A program made the translations under genes and the position numbers. From contig VLJF02000840.1 in assembly GCA_008360975.2 (NCBI GenBank), positions 868,001 through 932,000 of the forward strand: a DNA stretch of 64,000 bases. Direction: 5' to 3'. Below the pieces are notes generated by a model. That model saw only the letters and a program-made list of their open reading frames with translations. It was not told the DNA's origin and searched no databases. The DNA comes from Lichenostomus cassidix. Its lineage: Eukaryota; Chordata; Aves; Passeriformes; Meliphagidae. Shown here piece by piece: positions 21,100 to 33,007 of this stretch. The first letter of the stretch is position 1. Each line of letters begins with the position of its first letter.

Positions 21100-22038
21100 C
21101 ATGGATGTCTCAGGGATGGGGACACCACCGTCACCCCGTGCTCAGGCAGGACATGGGGACACTGTGGACACTCCAGACATGAGGACACCACGGCCACCCC
21201 GTGCTGGCACAGGTCACCCCCCACCAGCCCCACAGCACCTGTCCCCATATCCCATCCCAACGGTCCTTGTCCCCTTGTTCCCTTGTCTCTGTCCCTGTCC
21301 CCACAGCTGCCCCAGCCCCATGGTGCCTCCCCACTCCCCCATTACTGTCCCCACCTTTCTGTCCCCTCTCTCCTGTCCCCACTGCCAGCCCACTACCCCA
21401 GTCACCCAGCCCGTGACCCCCCGAGGGGGGCTGGGTTGGGATTAGGGTGGGGAGGACTCAATCCCTGAGCACCATCAAGGGCAAAACGGACTCGATTTGG
21501 GGCAAATAATTGCATTTATTATCCATCAAAACAAAAAACAAGAAGTAAAATAAACCTGAAAAACTCCTTCCCCCCACCCGTCCCTCCTGAGCCGGGGGCT
21601 TCTCCAGGGCTGCGGGGTGTCCCTCATGTCCCCCGGGGTGTCCCTCGTGTCCCTTGGGGTGTCCCCATCACCCCCCACCAGCTCCGGCCATTTTGGGTCA
21701 CGCTGCGCTGGTCCCGCACTGGTTTTCCCAAATCCATGGGGCTCAGAGGGACAGAGAGGTGGTGGCCACGGGCGGGGAGGGGACAGGGCCAGCTGCCGGC
21801 AGTTCCTGGTGGCCACGGGGAGGGGACAGGGCCAGCTGCCGGCAGCTAGGGAGTGGATGGGAAAGCCTCTGCGGATACTGGGAGCACTGGGATGGAAAAG
21901 AGACCCCACATGGGACCTCCACACTGGTGGCCACCCCCTGTGTCCCACAGGAGCCGGAGGGGGACACGCACGAGGGGTGCCCAGGGGAGGGGATCTCCAG
22001 TGCCCCCAGTGTCCATAGTGCCTCCAGTGTCCCCAGTG
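21100..22038. other. rest of R3 intron 1 and 3' flank of R4
   Basis: Intron-1-type sequence runs to about 21420 and then breaks off where the first leader exon of R3 should follow. The rest is the 3' flank of R4, with a duplicated GGGGAGGGGACAGGGCCAGCTGCC unit near 21775-21845. No gene is seen. Confidence 0.5.
21515..21520 (-). terminator. AATAAA poly(A) signal, candidate for R4
   Basis: TTTATT on the plus strand gives a canonical AATAAA on the minus strand, about 520 bp past the R4 stop. Confidence 0.4.
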
Positions 22039-25000
22039 TCACAGCACATTGTCGTAGATGTCACCAGAGTCCGGCTGCCGCCCGTGGGGTCCCGGCAGCT
22101 CCGCGTAGGTCACCTGGGGGGATGTGGCACGGGGGGGCCCTGCGAGAGGCAGTGACTGGGGCGGGTGACACCCGAGGGTGACATGTCCCTGTCCCCGTCC
22201 CCGTCCCCATCCCCGTCCCTGTCCCTGTCCCTGTCCCTGTCCCCAACACCCGTACTCACCCTCTGCCCTCGCGGTGCTCACGACCTGGGTGTAAAGCACC
22301 TCCCTATCCTCCGGGGGGACCGAGGGGACCCTGCGGGGATAAAAGGGGTGGCTGTGGCTGTGGCGCTGTGGGGTGGGGATAAAGGGGGTCAGGACTGCAG
22401 CTCCCCACTCACCTGTCTTGGGGCTTCCTGGTGGCTGCAAAAGAAAGAGGAGTGGGGTTGACAATGAGGTCCCTGGGGCCACTGAAACCTCCCAGGACCC
22501 TTGATTGCCCCCGGGCCTCCTAAGCATCCCTGAACCCCCAAAACCCCTGAACCACCCCAAAGCTCAAGATCCCCTGAGCGCCCAGAGATCCCAAATACAG
22601 CGGAAAGGGGAGATCTCCCAATTCCCTCAGGACCCCAGAAAACACCCAAAATCCCAACACCACCTCAAACCCCACAGGAGCTTAGCTAAGGTCACTGGGG
22701 GCTCAGCTCCACCCAAGGAAGAGGCAGTGGGTGCTGCACATCGCTCTCCCACTCTGGGGGGCTTCCCACCGCTGCCCATCCCCCAGTGTCACCCACCCAT
22801 GCGGTGCCACCAGCGCCAGCCCAGGATGGCAGCCAGGAGCAGAACCAGGAGCAACAGGGAACCACCAACCCCTTCGGCCACTGCTGGGGACAGAGAAGGA
22901 CACATTGAGGTCACAAAGAACCTCAAAGGTCCTGCACTCCCCGTGACCCCGTATGACCCCCACCTGTGACACCTGTGCCCCAGTGTCCCCGCAGTGTCAC
23001 CTCCAGGGCCAGCTCTGGGCTGAGTGCCCGGAACACACGGTGCTCATCCAGCTGGTTGGTGGCCACGCACTGGTAGGTGCCAGAATGTCCCACATCGACG
23101 TCCCCAAGCTCCAGGAGGGGACCCTGGGCCACCTCGTGCCCATTGTGCAGCCAGGTGAAGGTGACAGGTGCTGAGCCCACCTTCACCGAGCAGCGCAGGG
23201 TCACGGGGTCACCTGTGTGCACCTGGAGTGCCGGGGGGCCAGGGGTGATGGTGGCATTGGCCACGGGCACTGCGGGGACAGAGACGGGGCTGAGGGTGGG
23301 GGAGGGGCTGGCAACAGGTTTGGGTGGAGGGGATGGAGGGAAATGAGGGCAGGATGGGGGATGCCGTGTTTGGGGTCACCCCCAGCCCGAGGGTCCTGGT
23401 CACCCAGGACAGTGACAATCAATGGGTCCCTTTCAACCGTGTTGTCCCCGTCACTGACCCGGCACTGGTAGCGGCCACTATCATTGTCCCCAACCTTGCT
23501 GAGCTCCAGGCGGAGCCAATGCCCAGTGGCGTCCCCAAGCCCTCCCAGTGCCAGGAGAAGGACAGAGGACCTGTCCCCACGGCCACCGTGCAGCTCAGCA
23601 CCAGGCTGTCACCCAGTGCTACCTGTCCCCCGGGGAGGCTGTGCTGACAGGGACACCCCTCATACTGGGATCCCTGTGGGGGGACATGGGTGTGATGGGG
23701 ACATGAGGAGGGGAGGGAGGAGATGTAGGAGAGGGTGGAGGAGACCCGAGTGGGTGAGAAAGGGAGTGGTGGGGGATTCAGGGATGGGAGACATGGAAAG
23801 GGATACAGGGGACCCCGGAGAGGGGTGAGGGGATGCAGACAGGGGTGGTGCAACCTGGGGACAGTGGGGGGACCTCCAGTCGGACTGGGTGTCCCCAGTT
23901 GTGTCGGGGCGACCCGGAAGGCTTTCAGGGAAGGATGGGGGTCCCCAGGCAGTGATGGGAGATGGGAACGGTGACCCCAAAGCCCCTGGGTAGAGGCTGT
24001 GGGGATGTCGGGGTGGCGGCTGTGGGGTGCTCACCATGCACTGTCACTGTCACTGTCACTGGCTTAGACTCTGACACCAGTGATGTTCCGAAGCTCACCC
24101 AGCCCTTGCAGCGATAGCTGCCACTGTGGTTCAGCTGCAGGGGGGACAGGGACAGCTCGGTCCCATTGACGGCCCAGCCCAGTTCCTCCTCCTCGCGGTA
24201 GAAGGACACCGAGGTTACAGGGGAGTTCTGCCAGCCCCGGCAGCGCAGTGTCACCGTGTCCCCCTCCAGCAGCGGCCATGCTGGCACCTGCAGCACCAAC
24301 GAGTCTGGGGACAAGTGGGGAGACGTCACACCAGCATGTCCCAATGGATCTGGGACCCCCCACTCTGTCACCTCCAACACCTCAGGGGTCCCCAATTCCA
24401 GGAGGGAAGTCCTCTCACATTGGGATGTTCTGGGATGTCCCCATGTGCAGGACACAGGCTCTGGTCACACCAGGGGGTGACCCAGGAAGCAGAGCCCACC
24501 CAGAGCCCTCAGGGTGCCAGGCTGGGGACACAAACCTCCCTCACCGTCTGAGACCCTCACGGAGGGGCTGCGCCCAGTGCCGGGTTTGTCACACATGTAG
24601 GTGCCACTCTTGGAGACAGTGAAGCTGGCAGGTGCATTCGGCCACCAGCGCTGCCCATCCTTGTACCAGGTGGTGCCATTGGTTGTCCCCGAACCCTGAC
24701 AGGTCAGTGTCACTCTGTCCCACAGCACCGCTGGTGTCCAGGGGGGATCCACGAGGAGGTGGGTGGTCTGAGCACCTGCAGGTGACAGGGGACACCAGAC
24801 TGCCAGGACCAGTGTGTGGCTGGGGAGAACAGGGTGGGGACATGGCATCCCTTGGCGACTCACCAGTGAGGCTGAGGGTCTGGACTGGAAGGGAGAAAGG
24901 ACAGGGCTGGGTCAGGACAGCGACACCCAGGGCACAGGGTGTCCCCAAATTGTCCCCATAGGGGCACCAGAGTGGTACAGAGGTTTCAGGGATGGGGACA

Positions 25001-25440
25001 CTGTGGCCACCCCAGGCTGATGCAGGACATGGGGACACAGGTCACTGCTACCAGGCCCCAAAGCTCTTGTCCCCACCACCCCATGTGCCTGTCCTCTTGT
25101 CCCTGTCCCTTCCATCCCTTGTCCCCTTGCTCTGTCCCACACCTGCCCCAGTCTCATGCTGCCTGTCCCCACATTCCTGTCCCCCCGTTCCTGTTCCACT
25201 TTTCCTGTTCCCCTGTTCCTGTCCCCACAGCCACTCCACAACCCAGTCACACCAGTCTCTCCCCCCAAGAACTGGCTCTACTAGCATTGGGGACTTCAGA
25301 GATCCCACAGCCCCCCTATGCCCCCTACCCACCGCTCTCTGCCTCACCAGGGCCATCCCTGGGCTGTCACCCCTGTGCCCAGGGCACTCACCCCACAGCA
25401 GCAGTGCCACCTTCCCAGCCATCCCGCTGTCCCCGGCCAT
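22039..25440 (-). CDS. R4: inhibitory FcR/FCRL-like receptor, four Ig domains (no D3), three ITIMs
   Basis: Exons: leader 25392-25440 and 24864-24884 (21 bp), D1 24545-24775, D2 24035-24304, D4 23404-23673, D5 22973-23269, TM 22797-22880, tail 22413-22434, 22260-22330 and 22039-22139. The sum is 471 codons plus stop, with all phases agreeing. The D3 exon is absent from the long D2-D4 interval. Because all Ig exons are phase 1-1, its loss keeps the frame. The TM (GVGGSLLLLVLLLAAILGW) is uncharged. ITIMs are VLYTQV, VTYAEL and DIYDNV. The D4 donor is a weak GTGACC instead of GTGAGT. D2 ends with an extra TV pair from a GTGACA repeat. The likely role is phosphatase-linked inhibition. The start ATG heads MAGDSGMAGKVALLLW. 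Confidence 0.83.
22183..22246 (-). repeat. (GGGACA)n intronic repeat
   Basis: GTCCCT/GTCCCC hexamers on the plus strand between tail exons 2 and 3 of R4. The same repeat with other copy numbers lies at about 16871-16900 (R3) and 44297-44333 (R8). Confidence 0.7.
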
Positions 25441-25503
25441 CCAGGCTGGCTGTCACACACTGCCGGGGCCACCTGTCCCTGTTGGTGGCTCTTGGGCCAA
25501 ACG

Positions 25504-25523
25504 GGAAGGAAACGAGGTCACAT
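25504..25523 (-). promoter_or_regulatory. ETS core plus AGGTCA half-site upstream of R4
   Basis: GGAAGGAAACGAGGTCACAT on the plus strand, 64 bp upstream of the ATG; the family element described at R1. Confidence 0.4.
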
Positions 25524-26246
25524 CTCTTACTCAGGCGTGTTTGACACCTGGTGGGGACAGGCTGGCCACAAGCTGGGGGCAGGGCGGGGACATGACGGGG
25601 ACATGGTGGGACAGGCTGGGGACATGGCAAGACACCGGATTCCCACGACTGGGGACACAGGGGATGTGTAGAGCCAAAGATGGAGTTCCCAGTGGGATGG
25701 AGGTCCTGGGGGAATCACAGTCCTGGGGGAAGGGAGGGTGCAGGGGATGGAATCAAGGGGAGGGAGCTCCTCGGCAATGGGGGTCCTGGGCCATGGAGAC
25801 CCTGGGCAATGGCAGTGCCAGGCTGGGGGGACATAGGGAATGGGGGTGCCATGGTTGGGTTCCCAGGGCAATGGGGGTGCCAGGGATGGGCAGTGGCTGG
25901 GTGGGCATGTGGGTCACAGCTCCTGCACTGGGTGCCTCAGATGTTGGGGTGACCCAGGGCCCAGCACAGCCCCCTCGGGCTCCTCATGGCCTGGGGGTCA
26001 CCCCAGGGGGATTCCGAGGGTCTCTGGCTCTGTGCCCCCTCCCCCACCCAGGCGCTTTTTCCTTTCTTTATTTCCATTTCTTCCCTTTTCCCCTCAATTT
26101 CACACTGCCCGAATTCCTGTCTCAGCGATCTCAGGGAGCTCCTGAGCAGGGATCGGGTTTGGGTGACCCTAAGGAGCGGGAGAAGGGAGTTCAGGAAGGA
26201 TTGGGGGCTGTGGGGGATGGGGGTGTCCAGCTGTGCCCCCCAACAC
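25524..26246. other. R4 upstream block, G-rich
   Basis: Conserved block with copies at about 15190-15750 (R2), 29962-30693 (R5) and 59693-60430 (R10), and diverged copies upstream of R8 and R9. It contains GGGCAATGGGGGT-type repeats and a polypyrimidine tract near 26050-26100. The long open frames across it run in several phases and are not convincing coding sequence. Confidence 0.5.
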
Positions 26247-26262
26247 TCTCACTTTCCCTTTC
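26247..26262 (-). promoter_or_regulatory. partial ISRE-like element upstream of R4
   Basis: On the minus strand two GAAA cores are intact and the third reads GAGA; about 0.8 kb upstream of the R4 ATG. Confidence 0.35.
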
Positions 26263-26414
26263 CTGCAGCAAAAGGAAGAAAATTGAATTTATCAACCATC
26301 GAATCAGAGCTGAAGAATGAGAAGTGAAACACACCTTAAACACACATTCCCCTCTCGGGCACTTCTCCAACGTGGGTTTCACAAGGGCTCACAGCACCCT
26401 TCGGGCATCCCCTA

Positions 26415-26700
26415 CTGCACCGGCGGCTCCTGCCGGGCTCCCTGCTCTCCCCCAGCCTCCCGCTCCCTCCCTCCCGGCGCCCCCCGCCCGCCCCAGGGCT
26501 GAGCCCGGCCGAGGCTCCGCAGCAGCTGCGGGGCTCAGAGCCGCTCGGGGAGCGCCGGCTGCGGGGCTTTGGGCACCGGGGGGCACCGGGCAGGGCTGCG
26601 GCGGGGCTGGGCTGGGCTCGGGGGACACCTCAGGCTGTCCCCGGCTCCATCCCGGGGCTCTCGGGGCTCTCGGTGCAGCTGCGAGGGAACCAGTCCAGAA
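26415..26700. promoter_or_regulatory. CpG-rich unit 2 (candidate CpG island)
   Basis: Second copy of the CpG-rich unit, shortened at its left edge. It lies between the R4 upstream block and the R5 3' flank. Confidence 0.45.
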
Positions 26701-26858
26701 ATGCCCCAATTGATCATTTTGGCACCCTCCCCAGGGGACTGAGAGAGCCCCAAAAATCCTGCAAATCCCTCACGGATCTTCTCGACAGCCTGACCTGGAT
26801 CCATCTCCTTCCCGAGCTGAACAGACAGAGCTGAACAAACAAACCACTTTTTTCCCTG

Positions 26859-26864
26859 TTTAAT
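26859..26864 (-). terminator. ATTAAA poly(A) signal, R5
   Basis: ATTAAA on the minus strand, 96 bp past the R5 stop. Confidence 0.5.
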
Positions 26865-26959
26865 AAAAAAGCTGCAGTTTGGGTGCAACAAGAGGGAAAA
26901 GGTTCCTGTGCCCCCCTGGGGCTGGGAGGGTGAATGGGCAGTCATGGCCGGAGCCCCCC

Positions 26960-29880
26960 TCACCTGTCCTGGGACTTCCTGGAGGCTGCAGGGAAAAGGG
27001 GAGGAGGTGACTGTGGGGTCCCTGAGATCCCTGAACCTTCCTGGCACCTTGGGAGCTCCAACCACCCACGGGACCCCAAATCCCCACGGGACCCTCAAAT
27101 CCCCACTGCAGCCCCGATTCCCACAGGACACTGATTCCTCCCTGGACCCCAGGAACTCCTGAACCCCATGAAGTTCTGCACGACTGCAGTGTCCCCAGTG
27201 CTCCCGACCCCCCTGAGCCCCAAGCCCGGCAGGGAGGAAAAACCCCAACTCTCTCCAGGACCCCCATGGCCCCCCCATTGTCACCCACCCGGGCGGTACC
27301 ACCAGTGACAGCCCCCGATGACAGCCAGGAGCAGCACCAGGAACAGGAGGGTCCTGCCGACGTTCACAGCCACTGCTGGGGACAGATGGGTCATGAGGGT
27401 CACCACTCACCTCAGGAGTCTTCACCCCCAGTGACCCCATGTGACCCCACCTGTGCCCCAGTGTCCCTGCAGAGTCACCTCCAGGACCAGCTCTGGGCTG
27501 AGCGCCCAGAACACACGGTGCTCATCCAGCTGGTTGGTGGCCACGCACTGGTAGGTGCCAGAATGTCCCACATCGATGTCCCCAAGCTCCAGGAGGGGAC
27601 CCTGGGCCACCTCGTGCCCATCGCGCAGCCAGATGAAGGTGACAGGTGCTGAGCCCACCTGCACCGAGCAGCGCAGGGTCACGGGGTCACCTGCGTGCAC
27701 TTGGAGTGCCGGGGGGCCAGGGGTGATGGTGGCATTGGCCACGGGCACTGCAGGGACAGAGACGGGGCTGAGGGAGCTGGCAGCAGCTGTGGGGCAATGA
27801 GGATGGGATGGGTGGGATTGGGAATGCCATGTTTGGGGTCACCCCCAGCCCGAGGGTGTCGCTCACCAAGAACAGTGACATTCAGTGTGGGACTCTCAGC
27901 CACACTCTCTCCGTCGCTGACCCGGCACTTGTAGTGGCCACTGTCATTCTTCATAACCTTGCTCAGCTCCAGTTTAGGGCCAGTGCCCAGCAGTGTCCCT
28001 GAGCCCTCCCGGTGCCAGGAGAAGGACAGGGGACCTGTCCCCGCGGCCACGGTGCAGCTCAGCACCAGGCTGTCACCAAGTGCCACCTGTCCCCCGGGGG
28101 GCTGTGCCGACAGAGACACCCCCGAGAGTGGGACATCTGTGGGGGACATGGGTGTGATGGGGACATGAGGAGGGGAGGGAGGAGATGTAGGAGAGGATGG
28201 AGGAGAGCCGAGTGGGTGAGAAAGGGAGCGGTGGGAGATCAGGGAGGGGAGAGCTGCAGGGGGATGCAGGGGATGAGGGGATGCAGACAGGGGTGGTGAG
28301 ACCTGGGGACACTGTGGGGACCTCCAACAGGGTTGGGTGACCCGGGAGGCTGTCGGGGAAGCATGGGTGTCCCCAGGCGGTGATGGGAGATGGGGACAGT
28401 GACCCCAAGGCCGCTGGGGAGAGGCTGTGGGGATGCCGGGGTGGTGGCTGTGTGGTGCTCACCATGCACTGTCACTGTCACCAGATTCGACTCCTGCGAC
28501 ACCAGTGACGTTCCGAAGCTCACCAAGCCCTTGCAGCGATAGCTGCCGCTGTGGTTCAGCTGCAGGGGGGACAGGGACAGCTCGGTCCCATTTACAGACC
28601 TCCCCAGTTCCTCCTTCTCGCGGTAGAAGGACACCGAGGTGACAGGCTGGTTCTGCATTCCCCGGCAGCGCAGTGTCACCGTGTCCCCCTCCCGCAGCGG
28701 CCGCGCTGGCACCTGCAGCACCAGCCAGTCTGGGGACAAGTGGGGACACATCACACCGGCATGTCCTGATGGCACTGGGACCCCCACTGTGTCACACACA
28801 GAGCACCAGGGGATCCCCAATTCCAACAGAGGGGTCCCATGGCACTGGGATGCTCTGGGATGTCCCCGTGCAGGGGACAGGCTCTTGTCACACCATGGGT
28901 GTGACCCAGGAAGCAGAGCTCACCCAGAGCTCTCAGGGTCCCCGCGGGTGACAGGCTGGGGACACCAAACTCCCTCACCGTTTGAGATGCTCACGGAGGG
29001 GCTGAACCCTGTGCAGGCTCGGTGACAATTATAGGTGCCACTCACAGCGACAGTGTAGTGGCCAGCTGCAGTCTGCCCCCAGAGCTTCCCATCCCTGAAC
29101 CAGGTGGTGACACCGGATGTCCCCAAGCCCTGGCAGGTCAGTGTCACTCTGTCCCACACCACCGCTGGTGTCCAGGGGGGATCCACGAGGAGCTGGCTGG
29201 TCTGGGCACCTGCAGGTGACAGGGGACACCAGCCTGCCAGGGCCAGCGCAGCGCTGGGGACAGCAGGGCAGGGACATGGCATCCCTTGGGGACTCACCAG
29301 CGAGGCTGAGGGTCTGGGCTGGAAGGGAGAAGGAAGAGGGCTAACTGGAGGTGCCACCTCGGAGACAGTGTCACCCGGGAGGTGTAGTGTGGCATTGTCC
29401 CCAAACTGTCCCCGTGGGGACAGCCGTGTGACACGGATGTCTCGGGGATGGGAACACCACGGCCACCCCGTGCTGGCACAGCTCACCCCACCTGCCCCAC
29501 AGCACCTGACCCCATATCCCATCCCGATGGTCCCTGTCCCCTTGTTCCCCTGTCCCTGTCCCTACAGCCCTGTGTCCCTGCCCCTGTCCTCACACCCGCC
29601 CCAGCCCCATGGTCCCTCCCCACACCCGTGTCCCCCATTATTGCCCTCATCTTTCTGTCCCTTCTCACCTGTCCCCACGGCCACTCCACAACCATGGTCA
29701 CCCCCACGGACTGGCTCTGCTGGCTTTGGGGACTTCAGGGGACCCCACAGCCGCCCTGTGCCCCCTCCCCACCGCTCTCTGCCTCACCAGGGCCATCCCT
29801 GGGCTGTCACCCCTGTGCCCAGGGCACTCACCCCACAGCAGCAGTGCCACCTTCCCAGCCATCCCGCTGTCCCCGGCCAT
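26960..29880 (-). CDS. R5: activating-type FcR/FCRL-like receptor, four Ig domains, NxxR TM, short tail
   Basis: Exons: leader 29832-29880 and 29298-29318 (21 bp), D1 28979-29209, D2 28463-28729, D4 27867-28136, D5 27451-27747, TM 27289-27372, terminal exon 26960-26985. The sum is 414 codons plus stop. D3 is absent, as in R4. The TM reads VNVGRTLLFLVLLLAVI: an NxxR motif whose arginine, by family knowledge, pairs with the acidic residue of FcR-gamma. The ITIM exons are missing. The first tail exon reads through its former splice donor, and AG|GTGAGG becomes AGG TGA, ending the protein as ASRKSQDR. The tail is therefore about ten residues and signal must come from an adaptor. D1 has an extra cysteine (HRACTG). 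This pairs with R4 as a four-domain activating/inhibitory couple. Confidence 0.8.
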
Positions 29881-29943
29881 CCAGGCTGGCTGTCACACAC
29901 TGCCGGGGCCACCTGTCCCTGTTGGTGGCTCTTGGGCCAAAGG

Positions 29944-29961
29944 GGAAGGAAATGAGGTCAC
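29944..29961 (-). promoter_or_regulatory. ETS core plus AGGTCA half-site upstream of R5
   Basis: GGAAGGAAATGAGGTCAC on the plus strand, 64 bp upstream of the R5 ATG. Confidence 0.4.
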
Positions 29962-30693
29962 TCCTCATCCCCACGAGAACCTGGCACATGGTGGGGGCAG
30001 GGTGGCCACAAGCTGGGGACATGGTGGGGACATGGCAGGGGACATGGTGGGACAGGCTGGGGACATGGTGGGACAGGCTGGGGACATGCTGGGACACGGG
30101 GCTTTGACGATTTGGGACACAGGAGCTCAGCAGAGTCAAAGATTGAGGTCCCAGAGCAATGGGAGTCCTGGGGGAAGGGAGGGTGCAGGGGATGGAATCA
30201 AGGGGAGGGGGCTCCTCGGCAATGGGGGTCCTGGGCCATGGAGACCCTGGGCAATGGCAGTCCCAGGCTGGGGGGACATAGGGAATGGGGGTCCCATGGT
30301 TGGGTTCCCAGGGCAATGGGGGTGCCAGGGATGGGCAGTGGCTGGGTGGGCATGTGGGTCACAGCTCCTGCACTGGGTGCCTCAGATGTTGGGGTGACCC
30401 AGGGCCCAGCACAGCCCCTTGGGCTCCTCATGGCCTGGGGGTCACTCCGGGGGGATTCTGGGGTGCTCCGGCTCTGTGCTTCCCCCTCTTCCTCTCCCAG
30501 GGGCTTTTTCCTCTATTTCCATTTCTTCCCTTTTTCCCCTCAATTTCACACTGCCCCAATTCCCGGCTCGGCGATCCCGGGGAGCTCCTGAGCAGGGATC
30601 GGGTTTGGGTGACCCTGAGGAGGGGGAGAAGGGAGTTCAGGGAGGGTTGGGGGGCTGTGGGGGATAGGGGTGTCCGGCTGTGCCTCCCAACAC

Positions 30694-30709
30694 TTTCACT
30701 TTCCCTTTC
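30694..30709 (-). promoter_or_regulatory. ISRE-like GAAA triplet upstream of R5
   Basis: GAAAGGGAAAGTGAAA on the minus strand, about 0.8 kb upstream of the R5 ATG; identical to the copy at 15750. Confidence 0.45.
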
Positions 30710-30778
30710 CCGCAGCAGAAGGAAGAGGCTGTTTGTGCTCAGAGTCATCCGGGGAGTGACAGGTTCTGTCCTGGGGGA

Positions 30779-31082
30779 CCTGTCCCACGGGACCCCCAAA
30801 TCCCCACTGCAGCCCTGATTCCCACAGGACACTGATTCCCCCCTGGACCCCAGGAACACCTGAACCCCATGAAGTTCTGCACCACCACAGTGTCCCCAGT
30901 GCTCCCGACCCCCTGAGCCTCTGAGCCCCAAGTCCGGCAGGGAGAGTAAACTCCCAAACTCTCATAGGATCCCTGAAAGATCCCCCAACATCTAAGGATG
31001 ACCCCCCAACACCACCCAGGACGCCCAGCCAAGGTCACTGGGGGCTCTGTTTCCCCCAGCTCAGGAGCTCTGGGTGCTGCCC
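30779..31082 (-). other. orphan intron piece of R6 left of the ERV
   Basis: This matches the intron between the TM exon and the first tail exon of R3 (17073-17541). It joins directly to R5-upstream-type sequence at about 30778, so the tail exons and 3' UTR of R6 have been deleted. Confidence 0.6.
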
Positions 31083-31419
31083 TAAAGAGAAACGACGAGA
31101 GGGAACTCACGGCAGTCTCAATATGAGATATAAAGTAAGCTCCATTTTATTTCACCAAACGAGAGACTTATATACTGTTACAGAAGTTACTATTCACAGA
31201 TACACACACACACCTGCAGTCTGTTCTCACACATTCAGGGATCCTCCTGCTAACTCCCTTATTCTTTTCTCATAACACTTCTGACTCCCTAATCTTTCTC
31301 ATGACATTCTTCCCACAGAACATTCTCAAGCAAACAAACCACTGTAGCTTGTTGGAATTTTACTGAGGCCTGAGAATTCTGTTAGCATAAGTTTTGCTGG
31401 AAAACTGCGTTTTCCAACA
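31083..31419 (-). repeat. 3' LTR of the ERV
   Basis: 337 bp, equal in length to the other LTR and differing from it at only a few positions by eye. It ends TTTA rather than the usual CA. A purine-rich GAAACGGGGGCAC precedes it on the minus strand as candidate polypurine tract. Confidence 0.85.
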
Positions 31420-32580
31420 GTGCCCCCGTTTCGCTTGTGAGAACAGATGTTGTCTGTTATCAGATTAATTTGCTTAGCTATAAGTAATTCTTATTATTAG
31501 AATTGTTATAAATTTACCTAAGGAAATTTCACTAGTTATTTAAATATGTTGCCATGGTCTAGAAATTGTCATTGCTGAAAACATTCACTTCACAGGTAAA
31601 GCTTGGAGAACCTTTCCTGGGTAAGGACTCCAAGTTTACTTGGAAGAAGGTTTAGCTCTTATAAACTCAATTTGGTAAATGAAAATTAATTGATCACATT
31701 TTGATGCAAAACACTTTGGACTCATGGCATGTTTCCCAGCCAGTTAGAACCAAAGCTTGGGCAGAGCTTAGGTGCTAAGTGGAAGGGTTTTCTTAGAACA
31801 TCTTATAAACAAGCTTTGATTAATATCAATAAGGAGAGTATCTTAACATGTTACCACTTTTGTAGATAGCTATATAAGGTGAGATGAAATATTTGAAAAC
31901 AGTGGATATTATCATTTGACTTTAACTAAGAAAAATAAAACTGCAAAGCTTTTGTGAATAATAATATAAACTAACAAATTTAAAACTTAAAATTAATATC
32001 ACTAAAAATGAATAAAACTTAATCTTAATAAATCTTATTTTAAACTAACAATTAGGACTTAACTATAATGGAATTTAAAATTGATATTACCTTAACAACT
32101 TAACTCTAACAAGATTTAAAACTTAACAGAATTTAAAATTAACATCACTTAATATTACTTAACAGAATTTTAACTTTAACAGAATTTACAACTTAATAGA
32201 ATTTAAATTCACTATTACTTAACTTTAACAGAATCTATGCTTAACCAAAGATACTTAACAGGTAGTTTAAACTATTTAGTATAACTTCACTCACAGGTTT
32301 TTCATTCACACATCAAAACTCTCGAGAAATCAAAATCACACTCTCATCAATCACAGATTTCATCCACATTAAAGCATTCAACACACTCTCAGTAGGCCTA
32401 CAATATTCACACATACACACAAATGCTTCAGCAAAATTCAGCTTTTGTTCAAGGCTTTTAGTATTCAAGGTGTTATTATTTTTTTATCAGGATAATATCT
32501 TGTTACAATGCTTCTTTATTAGTAAATTGCTGGAAATAGGTTTTGGTCTGTTGGTCAATACGTGGCAATGGATGTTTCAC
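31420..32580. other. AT-rich block inside the ERV, no gene
   Basis: Strongly AT-rich sequence with many imperfect AACTTAACAGAATTTAAA units, from about 31960 to 32280. It contrasts sharply with the GC-rich surroundings and carries no open frame of note. Confidence 0.6.
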
Positions 32581-32659
32581 CCTGCAAAGCGAATAATTAG
32601 AGGTTTTGGAGAGAACAGCTGGAGAACGTGTTCAAAGATTTGTTTCTGAAGCTAGAGAG

Positions 32660-32785
32660 CGCGGTGGGATCGCTGCCGCCATGGGGAACGACATGGACGT
32701 GATTCCCGAGCGGGAGATGAAGGATCTCCAGTTCAGAGCACTGAAGAAGATTCACATCTTTGAAACTCTTAAAAGTTCTCCATGA
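32660..32785 (+). pseudogene. NUP214: host NUP214-like first-exon fragment inside the ERV
   Basis: On the plus strand, antisense to the ERV, a GC-rich leader (GCGGTGGGATCGCTGCCGCC) precedes an ATG at 32681. The 34-codon frame contains [17 protein letters not shown]. From memory, this closely resembles the amino terminus of vertebrate nucleoporin NUP214 ([16 protein letters not shown]). The match stops after the residues IF and a stop codon follows, as expected for one captured exon or a broken cDNA. It cannot make a nucleoporin. The identification rests on about 25 residues recalled without a search. Confidence 0.6.
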
Positions 32786-33007
32786 TTACAAAAGAAACAA
32801 CTCCATCCTGTATCAAACTGCTGTTTTGCTGGCAACGCTGTTGGTTAGTTCTGGTTCGCTGCTGAGGTTGCCAATCATTTCCTCATCCTTGGGGAGGAGT
32901 AGAGTTTAGGGTTTCACCACAGACGTTACAGTTGGGGCAGTGAAGGAGGCGTGGATGGCTCGCGGCTCCGCCCACCGGGGCACCCTCTGGGACTTCCGCT
33001 CTGGTTG

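Noticed and set aside
22183..22246. GGGACA hexamer repeat as a regulatory array
   Set aside because: It sits inside a tail intron, varies freely in length between copies and shows no motif beyond simple slippage.
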